Made by a program: the position numbers and the translations under genes. A stretch of 18,347 nucleotides of DNA from NCBI GenBank assembly GCA_020029625.1, contig JAIBJP010000057.1, forward strand, positions 1 to 18,347. Reading direction: 5' to 3'. The stretch is from Actinomycetota bacterium. GTDB taxonomy: Bacteria > Actinomycetota > Thermoleophilia > Gaiellales > Gaiellaceae. Below are positions 1 to 6,272 of the stretch, piece after piece. Every line of letters begins with the position of its first letter. The first letter of the stretch is position 1. The notes under the pieces were generated by a model that saw only the letters and a program-made list of their open reading frames with translations, was not told the origin of the DNA and made no database searches.

Positions 1-2
1 TC

Positions 3-902
3 GAGGGTCGGACGATTCTCGAGAAGCGGCGCTTCGCGGCCAAGCGCTTGGACGAAGTTCGCCGCCTGCTGGTCTATGAGCCGCGCGGCCACGCGGACAT
101 GTACGGCTGCCACGTGACCGAGCCCGAGGACGAGGCCGCCGACCTCGGCGTCGTCTTCTTCCACAATGCGGGCTACTCGACAGCGTGCGGGCACGGGACG
201 ATCGCCCTGGTCACCTGGGCGCTGGAGTCCGGGCGCTTTGAAGGGCAGGAGCCGGAGACGCGCGTGATCGTGGACGTCCCGTCGGGGCGGCTCGAGACCT
301 TCGCCCGGTTCCAGGATGGGCGTGTGACGACCGTCCGCTTCCGCAACGTGCCCTCCTTCGTCCTGGCACGGGATCTCGAGGCGGCCGGTGCTGCCGCCGA
401 CGTCTCCTTCGGCGGAGCGTTCTACGCATCGGTGGAAGCGCCGTTCCCCGTGGAGCCGGGGAACCTGCCGCGTTTCATCGAGCTGGGACGGGAGGTCAAG
501 CGCGACCTCGAGGCACAGCGGGACTTCGTTCATCCGCTGGAGCCCGAGCTTCGGGACATCTACGGCGTCATCTTCTGGCAGGCCGAGGGGGTCGGCCCGC
601 CGCTTCTCCAGCGGAACGTGACCGTCTTCGCGGACGGAGAGGTCGACCGGTCGCCGTGCGGGAGCGGGACCTCGGCTCGGCTCGCCCTCCTGGATGTGGA
701 CGGCGCGCTCGCCCGCGGCCAGGAGCTTCTCCACCGGAGCATCATCGGCACCGAGTTCCGGGCCCGCGTCGTGGAAGACACCGTCGTGGACGGGCTTCCC
801 GCGGTCGTCACGGAGGTCGAGGGGAGCGCGCACTACACGGGTCGGCACGAGTTCGCCCTCGACCCCGCCGACCCGCTCGGCGAAGGCTTCCTCCTCCGCT
901 AG
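3..902 (+). CDS. Proline racemase family protein, 5' end cut by window edge
   Basis: The reading frame is open from base 3, before the first in-frame TTG at 48, and encodes EGRTILEKRRF ahead of RRLLVYEPRGH, so the true start lies outside the window. The family uses two cysteines as acid/base pair to racemise proline or epimerise 4-hydroxyproline. Both are present: the first in STACGHGT (codon 186-188) and the second in DRSPCGSGT (codon 657-659). Trans-3-hydroxyproline dehydratases of the same fold carry Thr at the second position, so racemase or epimerase is favoured. EPRGHADMYG is also family-typical. Substrate (proline or hydroxyproline) cannot be fixed from sequence. The protein is probably cytosolic. 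The stop TAG at 900-902 overlaps the stop of the convergent downstream gene inside a CTAG. About 300 residues are present, so little of a usual 310-340 residue family member is missing. Confidence 0.9.
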   Translation, partial: EGRTILEKRRFAAKRLDEVRRLLVYEPRGHADMYGCHVTEPEDEAADLGVVFFHNAGYSTACGHGTIALVTWALESGRFEGQEPETRVIVDVPSGRLETFARFQDGRVTTVRFRNVPSFVLARDLEAAGAAADVSFGGAFYASVEAPFPVEPGNLPRFIELGREVKRDLEAQRDFVHPLEPELRDIYGVIFWQAEGVGPPLLQRNVTVFADGEVDRSPCGSGTSARLALLDVDGALARGQELLHRSIIGTEFRARVVEDTVVDGLPAVVTEVEGSAHYTGRHEFALDPADPLGEGFLLR

Positions 903-1729
903 CCGCGAAGGAGCGGGCGCGTCAGGCACGTCGGCCCGCCGTCGCCCTTGCGGGAAATCTCGTCGCCGCGGTACACGCGCACGTCGACGTCGGCCTTTTC
1001 CATCCGCCGGCGCGTCTCGTTGTTCCCCTCGAGCGCGAGAGCGGCGCGCGGGCCGAGCGCGAGGACATTCGGCCCCATCGTCTCGAACTCCTCGTCCGGC
1101 ACCTCGACCAGCTCGATACTGCGCTGCGCCAGGAGCTCCATCAGCCGCACGGGCATGAGCGGCGGGTAGGCAACCGCCAAGTCCACGTCGAGCGGCGAGA
1201 GCAGGGACATGAGGTGGAGCACCTCGCCGGCGCCGCGCAGGTGGGGCAGGTCGAACGCAACGACGTCCACGCCCGGCAGGGCCTCCGCTAGCTGTCGGAT
1301 CCCTTCGTCGTTCGTCCGGTAGCCGCGGCCCACGAGCAGGGTCCGCTCGTCGAGCCAAAGCGTGTCTCCTCCTTCGGCCATTGCGGGCGCGTCGAGCCTT
1401 CCCGCGATCGGTAGGCCAGCCTCGACGAAGTCCGCCGCCATCACCTCGACCTCTCCGCGACGGCCCTCCTTGCCGGGCCGCAACATCACAGCCCCCGCGT
1501 CGGTCACGAGCGCGGGGTCGTAGACGTAGATGGCGTCCGGGTCGAGCGCGTGGGGCGTCGCGGCCACGACGACGTCCGCGCCGGCGTCCGCGAGCAGCGC
1601 CCGAAACGCCTCATGCTCCCCTTCCATGCGAGCCGGATCCGGCTCTCCGCGCCACCCGTAAGACCTCCACGCCGCCCAGGAGCCAGGCGCAGGCGGCCGG
1701 ACGAGCACGCGCCGAAGTGGCGCGGTCAT
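899..1729 (-). CDS. Dimethylarginine dimethylaminohydrolase / amidinotransferase superfamily protein
   Basis: This 276-residue protein starts at ATG 1729-1727 (MTAPLRRVLVRPP). A longer upstream extension in the same frame would run antisense through selD and is not credible. Motifs follow the guanidino-group hydrolase fold: AEGGDTLWL near residues 118-126 (acidic active-site residues E119 and D122), LHLMSLLSPLD near 171-181 (catalytic His172), and GGPTCLTRP near 264-272 (nucleophile Cys268). That Cys-His-Glu/Asp set matches DDAH-like enzymes (COG1834), which hydrolyse methylated arginine or related guanidines through a covalent thiouronium intermediate. The exact substrate is unknown. It could also act as an arginine or agmatine deiminase relative. 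The gene is divergent from selD with 45 bp between starts, and it converges on the proline racemase gene with overlapping TAG stops. No clear ribosome binding site precedes the ATG. Confidence 0.85.
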   Translation of the reverse strand: MTAPLRRVLVRPPAPGSWAAWRSYGWRGEPDPARMEGEHEAFRALLADAGADVVVAATPHALDPDAIYVYDPALVTDAGAVMLRPGKEGRRGEVEVMAADFVEAGLPIAGRLDAPAMAEGGDTLWLDERTLLVGRGYRTNDEGIRQLAEALPGVDVVAFDLPHLRGAGEVLHLMSLLSPLDVDLAVAYPPLMPVRLMELLAQRSIELVEVPDEEFETMGPNVLALGPRAALALEGNNETRRRMEKADVDVRVYRGDEISRKGDGGPTCLTRPLLRG

Positions 1730-1761
1730 GCTCTGGCAGCCGAATTCAGGCTTTCGGACGG

Positions 1762-1767
1762 TAACCT
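1762..1767 (+). promoter_or_regulatory. Possible -10 element for leaderless selD
   Basis: TAACCT fits the actinobacterial TAnnnT -10 pattern and ends 7 nt before the GTG chosen as selD start, which would put the transcript start at or beside the start codon. No TTGnnn is seen at the usual -35 distance, so this is weak support on its own. It matches the spacing seen at two other genes in the window. Confidence 0.3.
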
Positions 1768-1774
1768 CCATCGC

Positions 1775-2806
1775 GTGGAGACTACTGCGCGGCTGACGAT
1801 GCTCGACGCCGGGGGCGGCTGCGCGGCCAAGTACGCGGCAGGCCGTTTGGAGGAGCTTCTGGCCGGCTTCGTGCCCGCCTCCTCCGAAGATCTCCTCGTC
1901 GGGCTCTCGCCGGCCGACGACGCCGCCGTCTACCGCCTGGACGACGAGCGCGCACTCGTCTTCACGACGGACTTCTTCCCACCCATGGTCGACGACCCGG
2001 CGCTGTTCGGGGCAATCGCGGCCGCGAATGCGCTCAACGACATCTTCGCCATGGGCGCGAGGCCGCTTCTCGCCCTCTCCATCGCCGCCTTCCCTGAGGA
2101 GCTGCCCCTGGAGACCGTCCGGGCGATCCTCGACGCCTCGGCGGAAAAGGTCGCGGAGGCCGGCGGGGTTCTCGCAGGCGGCCACACCATCCGGGATGAC
2201 ACTCCGAAGTACGGCCTCGCGGCGATCGGGACCGTGCGCCCGGATGCGATCTGGCGCAAGAATGAGGCCCGGCCAGGTGACGCGTTGTTCCTCACCAAGC
2301 CGCTCGGAACGGGGCTCGTGCTCACGGCCGCGCACAAGCGGGCGGCACGTGAGGAAGAGGTTGCGGCGGCCGTCGAATCCATGACCGAGCTGAACGGCCG
2401 TGCCGCCGAGGCGCTGCGACCGTTCGAGCCGAACGCGGTCACGGACGTCAGCGGCTTCGGCCTGTTCGGACACGCCCGTGAGATGGCCGAGCGGAGCGGT
2501 GTGAGGATCGTCCTGGACGGAGGAAGCCTGCCCGCCCTCCCCGGCGCTCTGGCGGCCGCCAGGCGCGGCCTCAAGACCGGCGGCGATCAGCGCAACCGCG
2601 AGTACGTTGCCGGCTTCCTCACCCTGGACGGCCTTTCCGACGACCTCTCCACGCTTGCCTTCGATCCCCAGACGTCCGGGGGCCTGCTCATTTCGCTCCC
2701 ACCGCAGCGAAGTGCGGTCCTCGCCGCGAGCTTCCAGGCGGAAGACCTCTTCCTCGCGCTCGTGGGCCGCGTCGAGCAAGGGAACGGCGTCGAGGTCGTC
2801 CCGTGA
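1775..2806 (+). CDS. selD: Selenide, water dikinase (selenophosphate synthetase)
   Basis: SelD makes monoselenophosphate from selenide and ATP, the selenium donor for selenocysteine and selenouridine synthesis. GTG 1775 is chosen because the family's conserved RLT precedes the catalytic loop: the product begins VETTARLTMLDAGGGCAAKY. This gives 343 residues, close to the 347 of E. coli SelD. Cys16 and Lys19 correspond to E. coli Cys17 and Lys20; the second loop cysteine (E. coli Cys19) is Ala here, so the active residue is Cys, not selenocysteine. Further signatures are SPADDAAVY, TTDFFPPMVDDP, AAANALNDIFAMGARPL, GGHTIRDDTPKYGLAAIG and FDPQTSGGLL. No Shine-Dalgarno is visible, and a TAnnnT box 7 nt upstream suggests a leaderless message. 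The TGA stop overlaps the ATG of ctaA (TGATG). No selA, selB, selC or mnmH lies in the window. Confidence 0.95.
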   Translation: METTARLTMLDAGGGCAAKYAAGRLEELLAGFVPASSEDLLVGLSPADDAAVYRLDDERALVFTTDFFPPMVDDPALFGAIAAANALNDIFAMGARPLLALSIAAFPEELPLETVRAILDASAEKVAEAGGVLAGGHTIRDDTPKYGLAAIGTVRPDAIWRKNEARPGDALFLTKPLGTGLVLTAAHKRAAREEEVAAAVESMTELNGRAAEALRPFEPNAVTDVSGFGLFGHAREMAERSGVRIVLDGGSLPALPGALAAARRGLKTGGDQRNREYVAGFLTLDGLSDDLSTLAFDPQTSGGLLISLPPQRSAVLAASFQAEDLFLALVGRVEQGNGVEVVP

Positions 2807-3723
2807 TGGAAGCCGGCGCGAGCCGGATCTCGCGGCTCAGGCTTCGCGCCGCGTCCCCGACGCTCTTCTACCAGCTCAGCCTCCTCGCCCTCGCTGCCCT
2901 CTTCCTCATCGTCGTCTCGGGCGCGACCGTCCGTCTCACCGGCTCGGGCCTCGGGTGCGAGAACTGGCCACGCTGCGGAAGCACGTTCCTGCCGCAGAAG
3001 GACTACCACGCGCTCATCGAGTTCGGGAATCGCGGCGTCGGCTTCGCGGTCGGGCTCGTGACCCTGGCCGCGGCGATCGGGGCGACGCGGGTCGAGCGGC
3101 TCCCCCGCTGGCTGGTCGCCGCAGCCTGGGTCCTGCCGGTGACGGTCCTCCTCCAGGGCATCCTCGGTGGGATCACCGTCCTCGTCGAGCTGCACCCGCT
3201 GATCGTCATGGGGCATTTCCTGCTCTCACTGCTCGCCCTCGCGGTCGCGGTCGCGGTCGTGATCGGCGCCTACGATTTCCTGCACGCCGCCGCGACTCAT
3301 CCGCCGCTCGCCGCTAACTGGCTCGTGCTCGTGCTCGTGCCCAGCACCCTCGCGCTCGTGATCACCGGGACGCTCGTCACCGCCGCGGGCCCCCATTCCG
3401 GAGGGGAGGAGATCAGGCGGTTCGGGCTGCTTCCCGACGCGCTCCACCTGCATGTCGGAGCCGCGGCGCTCTTCGGCATCCTCTACGTCGGTGTGGTCGC
3501 TTCGCTCTACGTCGCGCGGCCGCGGCCACGAACGGAGTTCTTCCTCGCCGGGGGCGTGCTGGCCGCGCTCGTCGCCCAGATGGCGATTGGAGACATCCAG
3601 TGGCGAACTCATCTGCCCTGGGGCCTCGTGCTGGTGCACGTCGCTCTGGCGACCGCCGTCTGGGCGGGTGTCGTTGCGCTCGCAGCCAGGCTGATCCTCA
3701 GATCGCGGCCGTACCTGCCCTAA
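2806..3723 (+). CDS. ctaA: Heme A synthase, CtaA/COX15 family
   Basis: This 305-residue polytopic membrane protein is expected to oxidise the C8 methyl of heme O to make heme A for aa3-type cytochrome oxidase. About eight hydrophobic segments are visible. The first, after a basic N-terminus, is LLALAALFLIVVSGATVRLT. Family signatures are TGSGLGCENWPRC (paired extracytoplasmic cysteines), HALIEFGNRGVGF, a His in LHPLIVMGHFLLS, DALHLHVGAAALFG and LVLVHVALATAVWAG; these supply the conserved heme-ligand histidines. The start is ATG 2806, overlapping the selD TGA by one base, with GTG 2803 immediately upstream as an alternative. The overlap implies translational coupling to selD, an unexpected partner. 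The stop is TAA at 3721-3723. Bases 3724-3780 remain open in the same frame (see the PAC2 entry). Confidence 0.93.
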   Translation: MEAGASRISRLRLRAASPTLFYQLSLLALAALFLIVVSGATVRLTGSGLGCENWPRCGSTFLPQKDYHALIEFGNRGVGFAVGLVTLAAAIGATRVERLPRWLVAAAWVLPVTVLLQGILGGITVLVELHPLIVMGHFLLSLLALAVAVAVVIGAYDFLHAAATHPPLAANWLVLVLVPSTLALVITGTLVTAAGPHSGGEEIRRFGLLPDALHLHVGAAALFGILYVGVVASLYVARPRPRTEFFLAGGVLAALVAQMAIGDIQWRTHLPWGLVLVHVALATAVWAGVVALAARLILRSRPYLP

Positions 3724-3780
3724 ACTCCCTTCATCGGCAGACATCTCCGCATCGAGCGCCGCCCCTCCCTGCGCCGCCCG

Positions 3781-4623
3781 GTGCTCGTCGCCGCCTTCAG
3801 GGGTTGGAACGACGGAGCGCAGGGAGCCTCCCTGGCCGCGAGCTTCCTCGCGCAGGCCTGGAAGGCGCGCCGCTTCGCTGACATCGACCCCGAGGAATTC
3901 TTCGACTTCCAGGCAACCAGGCCTCACGTGGCTCTCGAGGAAGGACTCACGCGCCGAATCGACTGGCCGGAGACCGCCTTTTACCACGCTTCGATTCCGG
4001 GCCTGGAGCGCGACGCCGTGCTCGCGCTCGGCATCGAGCCGAACCTGCGCTGGCGGACCTTCTCCGACGAGGTGGTGGAGCTCGCCCGCGACCTCGAAGT
4101 GGACCTTGTCGTCACCCTCGGAGCGCTGCTCGCCGATGTGCCACACACCCGCCCCGCGCCGGTAACGGGTTCGGCGAGCGACCCGAAGCTCGTGGAAGAG
4201 CTGGGGCTCGCCTCGTCGCGCTACGAGGGCCCCACAGGGATCGTCGGAGTCGTTCACGACGCCTGTCGGCGCGCCGAGCTCCCTTCGGCAAGCCTCTGGG
4301 CCGCCGTACCGCATTACGCCTCGCTCGCGGCCAGCCCCAAAGCGGCGCTGGCGCTTTGCCTGCGGCTGGCCGACCTGCTCGGGACGGAGTTCGACCTCGC
4401 CGACCTCGAGCGGGCGTCTGCGGCCTACGAGACGCAAGTGAGCGAGGCAGTGGCCTCGGACGAGGAGACCGAGGCGTACGTGCAGCAGCTCGAGGAGCGC
4501 CGCGACGCGCTGGGGGATGAACTCGACATGCCGTCGGGCGAGACGCTGGCCGCGGAGCTCACGCGCTTCCTCCGTGAGCACGAGGCCCGCCGCGACGAGG
4601 AGAGCTCCGAAGACGAGGGCTAG
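3781..4623 (+). CDS. PAC2 family protein (proteasome-assembly-chaperone-like)
   Basis: This 280-residue soluble protein of the PAC2 family is widespread in Actinobacteria and related to a eukaryotic proteasome assembly chaperone; its bacterial role is not established. Family features are VLVAAFRGWNDG at the N-terminus, FFDFQATRP, GIEPNLRWRTFSDE, LGALLADVPHTRP, YEGPTGIVGVVHDACR and LWAAVPHYASLA, then an acidic helical tail (ASDEETEAYVQQLEERRD) probably forming a coiled coil. GTG 3781 is the only canonical start, but homology seems to begin earlier: the same frame upstream reads RIERRPSLRRP before VLVAAF, resembling the usual N-terminus of the family. No ATG, GTG or TTG precedes it after the ctaA stop at 3721-3723; CTC 3745, ATC 3751 and CTG 3769 are the only near candidates. 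The TAG stop at 4621-4623 overlaps the stop of dipZ in CTAG. Confidence 0.88.
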   Translation: MLVAAFRGWNDGAQGASLAASFLAQAWKARRFADIDPEEFFDFQATRPHVALEEGLTRRIDWPETAFYHASIPGLERDAVLALGIEPNLRWRTFSDEVVELARDLEVDLVVTLGALLADVPHTRPAPVTGSASDPKLVEELGLASSRYEGPTGIVGVVHDACRRAELPSASLWAAVPHYASLAASPKAALALCLRLADLLGTEFDLADLERASAAYETQVSEAVASDEETEAYVQQLEERRDALGDELDMPSGETLAAELTRFLREHEARRDEESSEDEG

Positions 4624-6263
4624 CCGAAGGTGAAGGCGTAGGCCTCCGTCCCAGGGGAGAAGGAGAGGTCGAGCGTGTGGTCACCCGCCTCCCCGGGCAG
4701 CTCCGCGAGCGTGTAGAGGCGATCCTCCGTGACTCGAACTGTCATCAGCGACCGGCCATCGACACGTACCTGCACGATCCTCGTCCGGCCGTTGGCCCCG
4801 AGCACGAGGAAGACCTTGTGCGCGTGAAAGGAAAGCCGGAGCCTCGCGTCCGGGCCCGCGACGATGCGTTCCTGCTCGACCGTCCAGCGGCCGCCGTAAG
4901 CGAGCGAGCTCTGCGGGACGACCTTGGGGATCGAGTAGTCGGCCTCGCGTTCCGGAACGAGCCGTGAGCCGACGAAGCGGTCGATGCGAGCCGAGCCGAG
5001 ATACGTCTCCGGCGTCAGTAGCTCGGTGGGCGTCTGATCGTGGATCGAGGCCGACACGGGCTTCGGCAGCGCCTTCTCGGCGAGGAGGGTCCGGATGACG
5101 TCCTCGCTGCGCTGGTACTCACCCTCGCCGAAGTGCGCGTAGCGGACGTGTCCCTGACGGTCGACTAAGTACTTGGCCGGCCAGTACTGGTTGCCCCAGG
5201 CGCTCCAGGTTCCGTACCCGTTGTCCAGCGCGACCGGGTAACCCACGCCTAGCGCGCGGACGGCTCGTTCCACGTTCGCAGGCACGCGCTCGAACGCGAA
5301 CTCCGGCGTGTGCACTCCTACGACGACGAGGCCGGCGCGGCGATACGTGTCGGCCCAGCGCTTGACGTACGGGAGCGTGCGCAGGCAGTTGATGCAGGAG
5401 TACGTCCAGAAGTCGATCAGAACGACCTTGCCGCGTAGCGAAGCGAGGGTCAGCGGTTTCGAGTTGAGCCAGCGGTCGACCTCCTGAAACTCCGGGGCCT
5501 CCCCGAAGTCGCGGAGCTGGCTCTCGGGAAGAACGTGCCGGCGCCCAGCGACGAGCCGGTCGATCTCCCGCTGCGCCGCCGCTCCTCTCTCGACCCGCTG
5601 GAGCGAGCGTGTATAGCCGGGGACGTAGGTCGCGAGCTTCAGGTCGAGGCCGAAGATCATCAGAACGGCGGCGCCTGCGATCGCCGCACCGAGGACCTGG
5701 CGCACCTGTGGCGCGCGCCGGCGCAAGCGTGGGAGGTTGATCCCGCTCTGGCCCGCGAGCGCGAACAGCAGGAGGACGACGCCTGCCCCGAGTGCGTAGG
5801 AGAGCGTCACGAGGACCGACTCGACCGAGAAGCGGCTCGTCGCGGCGAGCACGGCGACAGCCGCGATCACCGGCCCGGCGCACGGCGTGAATAGCAGCCC
5901 CAGGCTCGTCCCGAGGAGAAAGCCGCCCCCCGCGTCGCCCGGCCGGCGCCGTCCGAGTGCCTGGAAGGGACGCTCGACGAGCCGGCCAAGCGCCGGCACG
6001 ATCAGGGAGATCCCCACCAGGAGCACGACCGCGATGGCGATGTTCCGGAGCAGGTCGTCTGGGAGACCGAGTGCCGAGAGCAGCGCGGTTGCCGCGAGCG
6101 TGAAGGCGGTGAAGCTCACCACCAGGCCGGCGACGATCGCGTACGGGCGCCGTCGACCCCCGGTCGCTCCTCCCGCGAGCACGATCGGCAGCACGGGAAG
6201 GACGCAGGGTGAGATCGCTGTGACGACCCCTGCGACGAAGGCGACGCCGACGAGAAGGAGCAC
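4620..6263 (-). CDS. dipZ: DipZ-like membrane thiol-redox protein (CcdA + thioredoxin + C-terminal domain)
   Basis: This 547-residue protein has three modules. Residues 1 to about 225 form a CcdA/DsbD-type membrane domain with the paired cysteine motifs ISPCVLPVLP near the N-terminus and LLFTPCAGPV. It should carry electrons across the membrane. Next is an extracytoplasmic TlpA-like thioredoxin domain with the redox motif WTYSCINCLRTLPYVKRW. A C-terminal beta-rich domain (about residue 420 onward) ends in GTEAYAFTFG and corresponds to the carbohydrate-binding-like domain of mycobacterial DipZ. The expected role is reduction of extracytoplasmic disulfides, for example in cytochrome c maturation, fitting the nearby ctaA. 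The start is GTG 6263-6261, placed because the first membrane helix begins right there. It lies 9 nt after the helicase stop, so the two are probably co-transcribed. The TAG stop overlaps that of the PAC2 gene. Confidence 0.92.
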   Translation of the reverse strand: MLLLVGVAFVAGVVTAISPCVLPVLPIVLAGGATGGRRRPYAIVAGLVVSFTAFTLAATALLSALGLPDDLLRNIAIAVVLLVGISLIVPALGRLVERPFQALGRRRPGDAGGGFLLGTSLGLLFTPCAGPVIAAVAVLAATSRFSVESVLVTLSYALGAGVVLLLFALAGQSGINLPRLRRRAPQVRQVLGAAIAGAAVLMIFGLDLKLATYVPGYTRSLQRVERGAAAQREIDRLVAGRRHVLPESQLRDFGEAPEFQEVDRWLNSKPLTLASLRGKVVLIDFWTYSCINCLRTLPYVKRWADTYRRAGLVVVGVHTPEFAFERVPANVERAVRALGVGYPVALDNGYGTWSAWGNQYWPAKYLVDRQGHVRYAHFGEGEYQRSEDVIRTLLAEKALPKPVSASIHDQTPTELLTPETYLGSARIDRFVGSRLVPEREADYSIPKVVPQSSLAYGGRWTVEQERIVAGPDARLRLSFHAHKVFLVLGANGRTRIVQVRVDGRSLMTVRVTEDRLYTLAELPGEAGDHTLDLSFSPGTEAYAFTFG

Positions 6264-6272
6264 GAGGAGAAG

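Noticed and set aside
1775..1834. Selenocysteine at the SelD active site
   Set aside because: The codon at the active position encodes Cys, and no in-frame TGA is present in the loop.
1730..2779. Upstream minus-strand extension of the DDAH-like frame, making a 626-residue protein
   Set aside because: It lies antisense to selD, is Arg/Glu/Gly-rich without motifs, and the DDAH fold begins cleanly at ATG 1729.
3226..4581. Minus-strand 451-residue open frame
   Set aside because: It is antisense to ctaA and the PAC2 gene, both with strong family motifs; no domain is seen in it.
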